Below are positions 42,201 to 54,009 of a stretch of 64,000 nt of DNA, one piece after another. The position numbers and the translations under genes are program-made. The stretch lies in assembly GCA_013399895.1 (NCBI GenBank), contig VXBA01003293.1, positions 124,001 through 188,000 on the forward strand. Reading direction: 5' to 3'. This stretch comes from Serilophus lunatus (Eukaryota > Chordata > Aves > Passeriformes > Eurylaimidae). Every line of letters starts with the position of its first letter. The stretch's first letter is position 1. The notes below the pieces were generated by a model that had not been told where the DNA came from, made no database searches, and saw only the letters and a list, made by a program, of their open reading frames with translations.

Positions 42201-42569
42201 GTGCATTTTTAAACTAATTTTTTTTGAGTACAGTGCTCACATAAGTGTAGGTGGTATAAACTTAAAATCCTACAAAACTTTACCCTTTCCTCACTTAAAA
42301 AATCAAAACTCAGTTTAAAACTGAAGGATCATAGAAATATGTAATCATTTTTGAAGCTGCAAGTATATGAAATACTTAAAATAGCAAAACAGAGAAGAAA
42401 AAGCAAAATATCAAGTTCCCACAGGCTACAAGTTCAATATTTCATGTGATTTTTATCTCCTCATTGACAGGCAGAGATGATGCCTTAAAGGGTATGCTTA
42501 ATAGTTTGGAAAATTCACTACAGCTAGGTAGCTGGACAACTTGGAATAGTAAGGGCCAGAAGAGTCAAG
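39294..42569. other. Intronic stretch without recognised gene
   Basis: I see only the AT-rich simple repeat at 40641-40670 and otherwise unique AT-rich sequence up to the LTR-like region beside exon 3. Confidence 0.5.
40641..40670. repeat. AT-rich (TA)/(TATG) simple repeat
   Basis: GTGTATACATACATATATGT followed by ATATATATAG consists of alternating purine-pyrimidine steps and can fold on itself. It is simple sequence in intron. Confidence 0.8.
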
Positions 42570-42865
42570 TGTGTTTGCATTCTTGTGCATAGATAAGTGG
42601 GGTACAAGACAAAACAAAGAGTTAGGCTTACAGACCTACTAGAGGCTTGACATAGGTGGGGCTAGGTAACAAGGGACAATTCTGTTGGATGTTGGGGGAA
42701 CATAGAAGTACGATGGACTTTAATTGGATAGTATGGGGGATGGGCTCTCAAAATATAAAAATGGGGAGATTGCTATGATTTTCCTCTTTGGATCACCGGG
42801 CATTGACCAGTAAAGCTGCTTCTCCCCTTCACTCTGCGTTTTTCAATTTTTTTTATCTGTTGCCC
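42570..42865 (+). mobile_element. Probable LTR-like sequence next to exon 3
   Basis: The stretch has the order expected of a retroviral LTR: a U3-like part with GGTAACAAGGGACAATTCTG, a TATA-like AAATATAAAAATGGGGAG, then TTTGGATCACCGGGCATTGA and CCAGTAAAGCTGCTTCTCC, where AGTAAA would be a variant poly(A) signal, followed by a T-rich end. This resembles LTRs of bird endogenous retroviruses that I remember. I could not fix the ends or a target duplication. It lies antisense to SLC2A13 and ends about 40 bp from the exon 3 donor. Confidence 0.5.
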
Positions 42866-42902
42866 TTAAGGCATCAGAGAGGCCAACAAGCATTCAGCAT
42901 AC

Positions 42903-43111
42903 CTGCTCCAACTTCTTTCTCTTCTTCTTCAATGTTGTTTTTGATACTGTCGTATTCCTCATCGATCGCCTGGTTGCCACGCATTTGAGACAGAATCCTC
43001 CGTGCTCGCTGAGTCTGGCCCTTCTGAATGAGCCAGCGGGGACTTTCGGGAAGAAACAGGAATCCAAGAAACTGTATAACTGCTGGAACAGCCGACAAAC
43101 CCAGCATGTAC
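42903..43111 (-). CDS. SLC2A13: SLC2A13 internal coding exon (probably exon 3): TM6 and central cytoplasmic loop
   Basis: This exon holds 69 complete minus-strand codons from YMLGLSAVPAV to EEEEKEVGA. It encodes helix 6 (AVIQFLGFLFL), then the PESPRWL motif found at the helix 6/loop junction of GLUT-family transporters. The charged intracellular helical loop follows (QKGQTQRARRIL, then IDEEYDSIKNN and a run of glutamates), which links the two six-helix halves. The acceptor is TTTCCAG (43114-43112 is CAG) and the donor is GTATGC from 42902. The entry phase is 2: AG of the previous exon plus G gives Arg, followed by TAC. The exit phase is 1: a final G joins CT of the next exon to give Ala. The length of 209 bp agrees. 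It is intact and, as far as I recall the human protein, differs only by conservative changes. A retroviral-LTR-like stretch ends only a few tens of bases beyond the donor. Confidence 0.97.
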
Positions 43112-46100
43112 CTGGAAATAAATAAGCAAATACATACACATCTAAAATTGGTCTATAAAAACATGCTATAAAAAGATTCAGTTACAGCTGCTGAAACTGT
43201 ATTTACAGATCAAGTCTTCCTCTCCTCATACCCCTTCTCACAATAAGTTAAGGGGACAAGAATCATATTCTGCAAGGATTTTAGAAAACACGAGCCTTTC
43301 TTTCATTCCTAGGAAATCTCAAGGATATGTTGACTATTCTGCCAGCACTGACTCTATAGCCTGAGGACACTAGGTAAGGCTAAATAAAACCCCTGATAAA
43401 TTCCAATAGTTTGGAAAATGATAAACCCTTCAAGGAACATAATCAACAGAAAGAGAAAGCAAATACACAAAGAACAAATGGGTACTGTTGATGTCTAAAA
43501 TGAGACTGAAATCCTGCTGTTCCACAGATATATTAAAAAAAAAACCCAAAGCAAAACAAACAACAAACTCAAAACCAGAGAAGGAAAAATGCAGTATTTG
43601 GTTAGTAATATGTACACACAGACAGGTGTGCTCATTTAATTTTTGAAAATTTCTAACCATAAGCAAAAATATTGAAAGGAGTTCATTTCACCAGCACAGC
43701 AATTTACACCAGATCTTTCAGAGAGTCTTTTTAAATCTTCAGTCAGATGGAATGTTGGGTTGTAAATCAGAACTGCAGTTTAGACATCCAGTGGGTTCCT
43801 ATTTACAGCATTAAGGTTAGTTCTCTACTCCACAGAGAATTACTACTGGTTGCAGAGTTATGCTTCCAAGGATCAGAACTGACACTTGTGACAACACCCA
43901 GGGATACCATTATTCACTCCATTTAAAGTGGGGGGAAAGACCATGGAAGACAAGCATATCACCAATTTTAATGGGTGGTTCTGGTCTATACACTCCACAT
44001 TTTTATACTCTTTCAATCAATATTAAGAAGGATAACAAGAATTGCAGAACAATGTATAATCCTGTTCCGTTTTTTTAAATCTGACCTTTACCATTTACAC
44101 TTCACTGAGATTTTTTCACTTCCATTAAAGACTTTCAACACTGCTGGTGTCACCTCTGTATTATTGCAGCTATCATGGGTTTCACATCAGTGGATAGAAT
44201 CATTAAAACACCTCCAGAAACCAGCCCCTCTGAACACTGAGGTAGCTTGTACTCATAAACAGGTCACACCTCAACATCAGTCAGGAGATTGAGGAGATTT
44301 GCTAATCTCTCCTCTAGCTCCTCTCTTCATACCCTGGCTGCATGTTTTCACACAGGTGATCTGGCAGTCTCTCATCTAAATGATTTTATAAAGCAGGCTA
44401 CGAAATGAGAGTGCTAATAGAGTAGAAAAGAGAGCACGAACATTATTGTAAACCTTGTTTCAGGGCAATGAACCGAATGCATTTGTCAAGTCCAAATGCA
44501 TTTTGAGTGAAAATGGAAAAAGACTCTCAACGAGGCATTTGTGGATTTAGCAAAGAAAAATATGGGCAGTAAAACAGAACAGAAAATTGGAGAAAGGTGA
44601 AAAGAACACCCAAAAGGCAGTGCAAAGACGACAGCCATCCCTGGATGGACGTGCATGCAGGCCAGTCTTCCCACTCCCAAGCTGAGCCTTCAAGTTCTTC
44701 TTACAACCAGCCAAAATTTCCAAAGGTCATACAAACAAATCTTGCTCTAGAAAGGTCTCTGTGAGCCACTCTCTTGTTTTGTAACATTTTAAGAAGGGTA
44801 CAGTTTATCACTACTTAGAAAAGCATAAGGAAGAAAATAAATTCAAAACAAAAGCCTGTGGAAGTCGTATTAGCTGAATAGTCTTCAGCCAACGTATCTG
44901 TGTCATCAATTCATTACTGGTCTCATTCACTATTGTCCTCATTTCTTCCTATGCTTTTCCCTCTTCACAAATTCTGTATGCAGAATTACCTTTACACACA
45001 CACCATTGAAGCTCACAGCATTGTATGTTCAATATGTTCGTTTAGCAAGCCTTTTCTGTTACCAATGAAGAGTAAAACAAATCCATAGAGATTAAAAACA
45101 CCATTGCTGTGTGCTGTCAAACTGCAAGAAAAGTATGTTTTAATGCATCTAAGTAAGCAGAATTAGTCCTTTGACTCATGTTACCTAATTTCTGCTCCTC
45201 CAAAGCCTTACAGTACCTTACAGGCAGCAGAGCCTCCACAACTAAGCAGCTGGTACCTGAAATCATCTTTAGAGACTGAATCAATTGAGGGTCATGAAAG
45301 CTTGATCCAAGCCTGTTACAGCTACCAGTAGGACTCTATTTGATTGTTTATCACAGGGAAGACAAAAAAGAAATGTACAGAAAGTTCTCCCTCACTGAAA
45401 TTAGTTTCCAATCTACAAACTTCTAGTCAAAGTTGAGTACAAGGAGCAGCCCAGAAGGAAAATGTTCAGTTGAGAGCATACATCCATTACAAGTTCAAGA
45501 GCTGCTGCAATTTTTAGATCAAGCCATTTTGATATAACCAATTTAAAGTAAAAGCAGACAATTCTAGACATTTCATGTAGTGAGCCAGCTTCCAGAAATC
45601 TAATATGCTTCTTTCCTATACAGGGTATAAGACTTTGCATTTGAAGCCAGATGTCCAGCAGACCTGAAAAAATCCAGCATGAAATTTAATAAGTCTGCTG
45701 TAACATTTCTTCTTCTCTGACAGACTGCTGCAATACCATTAAGATGGCATTAGCAAGGTTTATAAAGCTAACCTGACAGGAGGGTTAGATTAAATATTTA
45801 TTTTCTTTGGTTTATTTTTCACTCAATATCCAGCATTTCCAAGAACAAGAGCCGAGAAGAAGTGAAGCCCCTTGTTTTTTTGCAGCACTCCAATACTTAG
45901 CCAGTCAGTCACCAAGAGATACAGTAATTGCTGTAATTTTCTTTCTTATATGTAATGACTCAGGAGTGAACATTTATGAATTCTCCCCATGAGTTTGCTG
46001 TCCACTCTTTCCAGGTGACTCTTCCCTGCTGAGCATTATGTTGCAATAAATTAGCTGAGGACAGACAAGTCCAGCCCCAGTTAACGGCTCCAGCATTGCA

Positions 46101-48752
46101 GCTGAGAATACTTGGATAGCTCACCATTGAGGTGACAGCCTGTTCCTGCACAGTGCATTGTCAATAGTTAGACTTCATTTCACTCCATCCAACCCAGCAG
46201 AGAAGCACTTGGTACATACATGAAACACAGCATTAATGCCTTAGCAAAAGTTATTCAGCACATGCCAGCAGGCTGCAGAAACAATCGCTCCTCACTACTC
46301 AACACACTGTGCTGAACCCAGAAGACTGGGACCGACAACATGAGAGAAAGCTGCAAACCAGGAATAGCAATGGATCATTAAGACAGTTGTGCAAATGGAG
46401 TGTACAACATAAAAGAAGTGGCTGAGAGAACTGGGTTTGTGCTGCCTATAAAAGAGATGATTAAGAGATCTAATTACATCTTTCACAACTGAAAGGGAGC
46501 TCATAGAGAAGATGGAGACAGACTCTCTCACAAGTACCCTGCAGAAGGACAGGAGTCAACAGTCACAAGCTGAAACACAGAAAATTTAGATCGAAGATGG
46601 GGGAACACAAGTGTTCACATTAAGAGTGACTGCATATCTGAACAAGGTGACTTGCAAAACTAAAATGTCCATGATGGGACATTTTCAAGTCATCATCATT
46701 AAATATCCAACCTCCTATTCTTACTCAATCCACAGGTTCTGGATTTTATTTATAAATTTAATTTTTTCAGTTCAGAGAGGTTAAGAGGCCTGAGTGGTTG
46801 TTTTTTTTTTAAATTCTAAACAGAAGAATAAGTTATATGAATATAGAAGTGCTCAGAAAAGCTGTGCAGCATTTCACTGGGTAAGGGCCTCATTCCTATT
46901 AAAGGTATGGTGGCATATACAAACAGTGTTTTCCAAAAAGATGGAATCTGCATTTGACAATGATTATTGCCTTCCACCCAACCTTTTACATTAATTAAGT
47001 ATATTTACAAATTAAAATATCAAAAGATGGTAACTCCCGTGTGTGTCACTGCTTGATTTGGAAACATCTGATAGACCCTATATGACAATGTTAGCTCTTG
47101 GACTGATCCTTTCCAAAGAAGCTTAGCAGTCTGCTTTGGAGGTGGGGAATATCTTGGTTTACCAGAACAATTAAAGAAAAAACACAGCTCCCATAAGATC
47201 AATACTTTTCAGATACTTTGCTAGCTTGTATTTTTCTTCCAGTATGCTAGTATTTACTGAAATACACAAACACATCCATACCTCCCAAGTGTTAGGCAGT
47301 AATGGGAATAAAAACCAGACTTACATCCACAAATGCTTCCCCAAGCTGAATCTCTGACCACTGAGGTGACCTGAACTCAAAAATCTGCCTGACCAGAAAA
47401 TACATAATGCCTCTAACAGTAACTGTGACTCAGAGCTTCATTTCTAAATAAGTATCCTTGCTTGTCCATTTCTCCTACCCAGCCTCAAGTACAGGGAGTC
47501 ATTACATCAGCAAATTATTTAGGCTAAAAGTTAATTTAAAATAATACAGAAACTACTACATAACTGGCATCACGGATCAAATAATTCAGTTTGTATTTCA
47601 CTTAGAAATGCACTACTATATGCCACTAATTTTTTCTCAGAATTGAGCAAATTTCTTTAACTGCAAAAAGGGACTTGCAATCCTATGACACTTTTTCTTT
47701 CAGTGAAAACTGTTTCTTAATTCTCCATAAATGGATATATAGTCTGCCAGAGAATGTAGATGCATTATACTGAAAAGTTCATCAAAAACTTAATGTAAAA
47801 TGCAAAATGCTCTTTTCATTTGAGCTACAGTACCCAGAACACAAAAAAGCAGAGCTAAAACTTAAAATTCAATTAAAATTAAACAAAATCAGCATGAAGT
47901 GACCTTTTTCTTAAGTTAAAAATGTGATGTCTTTTTACAAAAGATGTAAAGGAAACAATCACTTGGATAAAAAGTAAAAATCTCAAATTTCTTGAATCTC
48001 CAGTCACACACAAAGAAAGCCACAGATTCGTTAAGAAAATATTAACTTTTTATAATGCATATTTATTTATACAGTATGAAAAGATCAGCTTCCAAGTTCT
48101 TCTATGTACCTGGTTCCAATTTAATTGTTCATAACCTCAACCTCAAACTTCAGCACCCCCTGTAAGTCCCTATTCTGCTTTGTTAAAAGCATGACAACAT
48201 AAATGTATTACGTTTCAAGTTTTTGCAGATGGGGGGAAGATCCTTCAAATTAGAATATTCCAATAGTAAAATGACTCCAGGCTATAGCTACAGAAATCTA
48301 TGGCCCTACAATAACATGCCTCCCCTTCCCAAAAGCGTTTCACAAGAAAACCACATATAATAAAGCATGAGTTTCCAAGACTTGCATTTTGCACATACAG
48401 CATCATATTTACTGTAAATTTGCCTTTTGAATAATCAGCATGTAATTATTCTAAATGCAAGAGATAAGCTACTTTCATAAACCTCATGACAATCACTCAA
48501 GCTTGTGATACTATTTATTGCTCTTCCTATTTATTCCTCTTGACTAAAGTCAAGAACCCTACACATACTGTGAATATTAAGCTTAAGCAAAAGCAGTATG
48601 GATCTATTATGGCAAGAGTTAATTATTAAAGTTCCATTTCAGTATACAGTTTCACCACTTTTTATGTAAACTCTCTGTTTTATCAACAAGAATAGCTGTC
48701 AACCAAATCACTACTACCCCAGTTTTGCTCTTAGCAAGGAAGACTCACAAAC
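43112..48752 (-). other. SLC2A13: SLC2A13 intron between exons 2 and 3 (5,641 bp)
   Basis: The intron is bounded by the donor GTTTGTGAG at 48752 and the acceptor TTTCCAG ending at 43112. Its phase is 2. It contains a degraded CR1 copy near 46.4-46.7 kb. The rest is AT-rich unique sequence in which I recognise no gene, RNA or regulatory element. Confidence 0.93.
46400..46660 (+). mobile_element. Degraded CR1 LINE fragment
   Basis: Blocks of a diverged CR1 are visible: AAGAAGTGGCTGAGAGAACT, then GAAAGGGAGCTCATAGAGAA, GATGGAGACAGACTCTCTCA, AGGACAGGAGTCAACAGTCA, CAAGCTGAAACACAGAAAAT and ATTAAGAGTGACTGCATAT. The order agrees with the CR1 3' coding/UTR region, and the terminal tail is missing. The ends are approximate. 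Confidence 0.7.
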
Positions 48753-48912
48753 CTCCATCCATCCTTGGCGAGGTAGCTGAAGAGTCCATCGACGACACTT
48801 GCAAAGAACTGCCCTCCAGTGATGAACAGAGTGTTAATGGTGACTAATCTGCCCCTCAAGTGCGGTGGAGCAACTTCTGCAATGTACACCGGTACAGTCA
48901 TAGATGCTACAC
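48753..48912 (-). CDS. SLC2A13: SLC2A13 internal coding exon (probably exon 2): proton/myo-inositol cotransporter, TM4-TM5 region
   Basis: The minus strand encodes 52 complete codons, starting VASMTVPVYIAEV and ending FSYLAKDGW, with split codons at both ends. I recognise this as SLC2A13 (HMIT), a 12-transmembrane sugar-transporter-family protein that moves myo-inositol into cells together with protons, chiefly known from brain. The segment covers transmembrane helix 4, the cytoplasmic PPHLRGR loop (the conserved family loop between helices 4 and 5) and helix 5 (TINTLFITGGQFFASVVDG). The acceptor reads TTCTTCCAG (AG at 48914-48913) and the donor is GTTTGTGAG from 48752. The entry phase is 1 (a preceding G plus GT makes Gly) and the exit phase is 2 (AG plus G of the next exon makes Arg). 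The length, 160 bp, fits these phases exactly. No stop or frameshift is seen. The exon number is inferred from memory of the human gene. Confidence 0.96.
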
Positions 48913-48989
48913 CTGGAAGAACAAATTCAGTCACAGTTATAAAATCGAAAGAGATACTACACTGTTTTTTTCATCATAACATATCATTT

Positions 48990-49195
48990 TGTGTTGGTTT
49001 TAGCTGAGGCAGAGTTAATTTTATTCATAGTAGCTGGTATAGGGCTATGATTTGGATTTGTGTTGATAATTCAGGGGTGTTTTCTTACTTTCTAAGCCGT
49101 GCTTGCAAGGCCTTTTCTGCCTCACACCCCACCCCTCCAGCAAGGAGGACGGGTGTGCACAAGGGGTTGAGAGGGGGCACAGCCCTCCCAGTTTG
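48990..49195 (+). mobile_element. 5' part of a bird endogenous retrovirus LTR
   Basis: The stretch TGTGTTGGTTTTAGCTGAG, AGAGTTAATTTTATTCATAG, TAGCTGGTATAGGGCTATGA, TTTGGATTTGTGTTGATAAT, and later GGCCTTTTCTGCCTCACACC and GGTTGAGAGGGGGCACAGCC is the start of a very abundant bird LTR (ERVL-type, as I remember it). The TATA box and downstream part are missing, so it is a fragment. It starts 78 bp from the exon 2 boundary (acceptor side) and is antisense to SLC2A13. No viral gene is attached. Confidence 0.88.
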
Positions 49196-49220
49196 TGCAA
49201 AAGACAGAAACGCCCATGAG

Positions 49221-49250
49221 GAACACACACAGGAGCACACACACACACAG
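49221..49250. repeat. Short imperfect (CA)n microsatellite
   Basis: GAACACACACAGGAG is followed by CACACACACACACAG. It is interrupted once by AGGAG and lies just after the LTR fragment. Confidence 0.85.
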
Positions 49251-50890
49251 ACTGTAAAAACAGAGGTCAACAGCACACAAAGAGCAGAGCTGGGTGTGGC
49301 ACATGCTTTGGTGGTCCAAATCCACCAACAAAGATGTGCTCTCATTCAAAGGCAATTTATATCCCTATTTCCCTAAAAGAACCAACAATAACAACCAATA
49401 GCAATTTCCTTTGTAGTTAAAACTTGAAGTATATTGGCAGCACTTGCCCAAAAACATATTTCAACTGAAGTCAGCTGAGATACAACTTGAGCATGGTGAG
49501 TAACATCAGAGACTCCATGACTTCCAGCCTGAAGCTGCTCCAACAGGTCCACATGGACAGCCCTGCACCAGCACAGGCCAGAGCCACAGCTCCAGCAAGA
49601 AAAGGAGTCTACTAAAGGCATGCACATGATTCCTGAAGCACAACTGTGGTTCCTGGCTCATGTCACAGTAGAAGGGCTTCATCAAGGAACAGCAGTGGCT
49701 TCATCCAGCACCCCACTGCCTGACTCACCAAACTAAGCACAAAATCATCTTTAGCAACAAGGTTAGCCTGACAGGACTGCTGGGAGCCTCCAAAACAGAC
49801 TGTTTAATAATAAAATGGCATCAGAAGATCCTTTGTTTCGATAGGTAAACACTCACAGCAGCCTCTCAGCATGATAACACCGTTCCCGGCACAGCCTCTC
49901 AGGACATGCCAATGCCTCCTCCTCCTGAGCAACCCTCATGGAATTAAAAACCCACATAAAAGTGTTGGGGAAAAAAAACCACTGAAAATTTATTCAGCCA
50001 TTTTTCAAAGCCAAACAGAAGGTACCATGGAAAGAAGCACTGAAATATTCCTTTGCATGTTTGACAGAAAAACAAATTTTCAAATGCAGCCCACCATTAG
50101 GGATATTTCTGTCATACCTTTCATGTCAGCATTCAAAGTAATAATAACTAAAGTGATGGAGACAGTGCACATACAAGGGTAAAGCCTTATATGGGCAAGC
50201 ACAGGAATGTGTCCATTTGCTGCAAACAAAACCAACTGAGGACCAGCACAAGGCAGCAGCTGCCCTGGGCTAATTTGAGACCTAAAAATGCCAATATCTG
50301 TACATGGTTTTTACTGGAAAGCTGCAAGAACGATGTGCACAACCAAATCAATATAAACTCCGTAAAAAAAGGTATTTTTTCCCCCATTCAAGTCTTAATG
50401 AAGACTGATTTTACACAGAACCTGCAGAGAAATCTTGTTCAAAACATGCCAGCCAAAAACACTTCTCAGGCCTCCAAAATGCAGAGCCATCCCATTGACC
50501 AGACCAACAGCTCTCACTAATGTTCAGGGCACATCATAGCCCTGAGACACTCCTGGAACCACTGGCAGCCCCAGCTAACACAACACTTGCTACATACAGG
50601 TGAAACTAAAGCCTGTCGCACAACAAAAGGGCAGCATGAAAGTTGACATGTGTTTGTAAATGGTCTTGAACAAGAGGAACCATGACAACAGATTTACTGT
50701 TATGCTGCATTCTTTCCACAGTTAATGACTACAAGAATAAGAAGAGAAAGATGAAGCTTGCATACCTCAAGCCAGTGATACCAGCTGTTCAGCTGGCATT
50801 AATACAGTAGCTGAAATTATTTATTATCAAACCTGCAATGATATTTATTAGGGAAGCCTAAGTAGTTAAGAGTATTAGTTCAAAACCAAA
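49251..50890. other. Intronic stretch after the LTR fragment, origin unknown
   Basis: The stretch is GC-richer than most of the window (around 49500-49780 and 50420-50600). It could be retroviral remnant because it follows the LTR fragment, but I find no viral gene motif, primer-binding site or second LTR. Confidence 0.4.
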
Positions 50891-51110
50891 CAGAATTGTT
50901 TAGATTGACAGGACCATTTGGAGATCATCTAGTCCAACAGGACCATCTAAGCAGAGTCAGCCAGAGCAGGCTGCCCAAAACCATTCTCAGTTAGGCCTTG
51001 ACCATCATCTCCAACCAAAATGACTGTAATTCTGCAACTTCCATGCCAGCTCTTTTCACAATGTTGCTGCCTAAAAGAGCCTTTCTGGAATTCTATTTAG
51101 ACCTTACTCC
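50891..51110 (-). mobile_element. Diverged CR1 LINE 3' fragment
   Basis: On the + strand it reads CATTTGGAGATCATCTAGTC, CAACAGGACCATCTAAGCAG, AGTCAGCCAGAGCAGGCTGC and CCAAAACCATTCTCAGTTAG, then CATCTCCAACCAAAATGACT. This is the reverse complement of the CR1 tail in which a GAGCAACCTGCTCTAG-like block precedes TTGGACTAGATGATCTCCA. The last recognisable block is near 51100. It is the same broad type as the copy at 14885-15385. Confidence 0.8.
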
Positions 51111-53689
51111 CTCTGCTGTGTGTCCCTAAACCTATAGGTTCAAAATATACAAGCAAAATCCTCAATTCAGAAGACACATTTGTTCTGTATTTTCAATTAT
51201 GGTTTTAATAACAAAACAGAGGGTGGCAGGAAGTTTCAGGAAACAGGAGGCAATTAGGAAAGTCTCCCCAGTTTATCTGACTGCCATCCAGCAAGCAAAG
51301 TTCTTTCTAAAAAAACCCACTGTGAGTAAAAATGGCTATTCTGAAACAGACCAAATTAAGGGAAAAAATCCTACCACTTTAAAGAAAGATTCTGTAGTAT
51401 TATTTATATTACTGATTTCCTTTTACTTGCCTTAGAGTGCATCAATATTCTCCAGTCTTTCCTCCTCTAATTTCAATTTAAGACTCATTAGAACATAGGA
51501 GATTAAGTTCTTGTGGAAAGGAGTAGTTGGAAGCAGGGCATTAAATGTTAGTCAAGTATAAAAATCTCTAAAATACATAACCAGTATTTTTATGTGATTA
51601 TTTTAATAGCTAGATATTAAAGAAATTTGAAAACAAAGATCAGCTTTCCTAGCAAAACAAATATGGTTGCAATGAAATCTTTCCTTAATCTTTCATATGA
51701 GAATGTTTTCATTTATACTTAGGTGACATTTTTCTAATATGCTCTCACTGTTAAACTGCTCACACCAAATAAAAGATCCTTGCTGCAGGCAAGTATATAA
51801 CTATCTAACTAATAAAGCTGATAAGTGACAAGACATGAAAAAAGAAAATGAAAACAATTAACTGCAGATCTGTCAGAGAAGGTTGTGCACTACAGCTATG
51901 AAATCTGAGACAAGACAGCAGGCAAGTCCAGTCTCTGTCCACTTGAATAACCAAGGCGTGAACTGTCTGTCCTTATTAAAGGATATACCTTATCAAAAAC
52001 AGAAGGTCCCTTAAACTTAAACAAGAAGATGCATCTAATTATTACACAGGAAGCATCAGATCACATGAAGGGTTGAAATCATATTATTAAAGGTTTTTTC
52101 ACTCCTAAAATCACTTGGAAGACTAATTACTAGGACTCCTACTATAATCTGCAGACTTACCCTTGGAAAGCAGGGACAAGACAGCAGACAGCTACATTTT
52201 AAAACAATCAATAGAACTCAGGTGTGAGAAGATACTTTAGAATCACATTACCATCCAGATAGGTATTTCCAGTATGAACATGTAAGCATCATAAAGAATT
52301 CATTAAGAAGTTCAGGAATGAAGTCAACAAACCTACTGACAGAAGAGATAAAAAAGGCAGTGAAGGAAACTTGCAAAGCCACAGCTGAACACCAGACTAA
52401 CGTTTTCTTCCAGCAGCTTTGCAGGAAATCTAATAAACCTCTTACATCTTGGATACTGGACACACAATCTAAATGTAGTGCCTTGGAAACACAATTGACT
52501 CCAGAAGTATGTCATATTATACAAAGAGACTTTATTGACAATATTCCTTCAGTCGTGTTCTCACACTTTAAGGATTTTGCTTTACTCTGACAAAAACAGC
52601 TTTCTCATCAACAGATAATTTTAGAACATTGCTCACATCTGAGCAGTTAGTAACACTCAGGAGGATAAAGGCAACACACTGATTAACTTTCTGAAAGAAC
52701 TGAAAAAAGCAGTCTTTACTGTCAATCTCCAGCAGAATCAATTAAAGTAGTTTGTGGAGAAAAAAACACCCATCGCTGAGAAAAGGGATACATTTTAACT
52801 GCAAAGAACACTCCTTTTAAAAGATCATTAGCTTTCAGAAACACACATACAGGAGCTACCAACAATCAGCCACCTTTATTTTACAGAGAGTTCCACAACA
52901 CATTACAATTATACTGCTCAACCTAAACAGAAATTAAGCCTTTTCATGGTCTCATAGAGTCCTTTTCTGCTGTTGCAGTTAACACTTCAGCTTTCAGCAA
53001 TGACAGCCAACCTAAGGGGATATTAGAGTGCCTTATTAAACATGCTAATAGGAAATACTTGAGAAAGCAGTGCATTTGAATGTTGTTCTAGTACATTAAC
53101 CATTTCCCTAGAAGATAAAGCTAAAATCTTCATTGAACAGCTTGTATACGAGTATGAACATCAGGGAAAGCTCAAAACCCCTCTAATATCTAGGTTTTCC
53201 ACCCACTGCACATATTTAGTAAAGGCATTATCAGTGATTTATAATTGGTTATTCAAAGTTATTTCAAGGATGATTGGCAGCACACTTGTCCATTTAATTT
53301 CTCTCCTACATCAGATTAGTAAAAGTCCATTTCTTAGCAGTGGAACAACTGTACTTGGCTGCAGCAGAGCTCTGAAATGCATAAGGGCAGTGGGACAAAC
53401 CACTAGCACTAAAACCACATTGCATTAGCCCTACACAAGAATAATTGTAAGTTTCAAGCCCCCTCTTGTTCAAAAGATACATAAGTAAATTCAGCTCATA
53501 AAAAAACTAAGATGCCAACACAGAATATAATTAAAGTGCTAAGGCCTTTCTCTGGCATCTCCAGGACAGTGTCTCAGAAGAAGAGCCTAAGACAATCATA
53601 CACTGTAGTATAGAGACATGAATATTCAACAAAGCATAATCAATAAGGGACTATTTATCACAGTACTTATTTTCTTACACTGAAATCCT
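51111..53689. other. Intronic stretch without recognised gene
   Basis: A plus-strand open frame of 90 codons at 52318-52590 is lysine/threonine-rich with no domain I recognise. It is probably chance. Confidence 0.5.
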
Positions 53690-54000
53690 CTACGTCAAGG
53701 AGTCGTTTTGGTCTGGAAACTGGGGGTTATGAAAGGGGAAAAAGAAGTGAGCCACGATACTAGATGAAAGATAGACAAGAACCACAAATGGGGTAGAATG
53801 TGAAGGTTTATTAAAATAAAGCTTAGTTTACTCAGTTTATGAAAAGAAAACAGTTTAGCAGAAACTGGAAAACAGAAAAAATTTGCTGGCCAGACCCAAC
53901 CCACAGGGAAGTTCTCAGCTTCCCTGGGCCCCAGGCAAGGGATGTAACTAGAAAACTCTCCAGTCTGGTACGGCACTCTGTTATCCACTACTGATTCTTC
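53690..54000 (-). mobile_element. Possible LTR fragment abutting a CR1 copy
   Basis: Read on the minus strand, the stretch has a GC-richer U3-like part (CTGGGGCCCAGGGAAGCTGA, then GTGGGTTGGGTCTGGCCAGC). AATAAA follows at 53812-53807 and continues as CCTTCACATTCTACCCC. It ends CATAACCCCCAGTTTCCAGA. The order and wording resemble the R-U5 end of bird retroviral LTRs. CCTTGA occurs near both ends and could be a target duplication, but TG...CA termini are not seen. An open frame of 147 codons crosses it; this is a consequence of base composition and shows no viral protein motif. Confidence 0.42.
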
Positions 54001-54009
54001 AAGGCAGCA

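Larger units (their letters stand above)
7086..42902 (-). other. SLC2A13: SLC2A13 intron between exons 3 and 4 (35,817 bp)
   Basis: The intron runs from the donor GTATGC at 42902 to the acceptor TTTTAAG ending at 7086. Its phase is 1. It is the largest feature of the window. It holds most of the CR1 copies, a nested LTR-like insertion at 37.8-38.6 kb, an LTR-like stretch next to its donor and a CTCF-like motif near its 3' end. I see no other exon with conserved coding sequence and splice sites inside it. Confidence 0.93.

Noticed and set aside
48819..49007. Plus-strand open frame of 62 codons over exon 2
   Set aside because: It is the antisense shadow of the SLC2A13 exon.
49085..49355. Cysteine-rich minus-strand frames near the (CA)n repeat
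   Set aside because: The cysteine and valine runs are translations of the CA microsatellite and LTR sequence.
49251..50600. Possible internal region of an endogenous retrovirus after the LTR fragment
   Set aside because: No primer-binding site, gag/pol-like motif or second LTR is visible, so there is no support beyond proximity.
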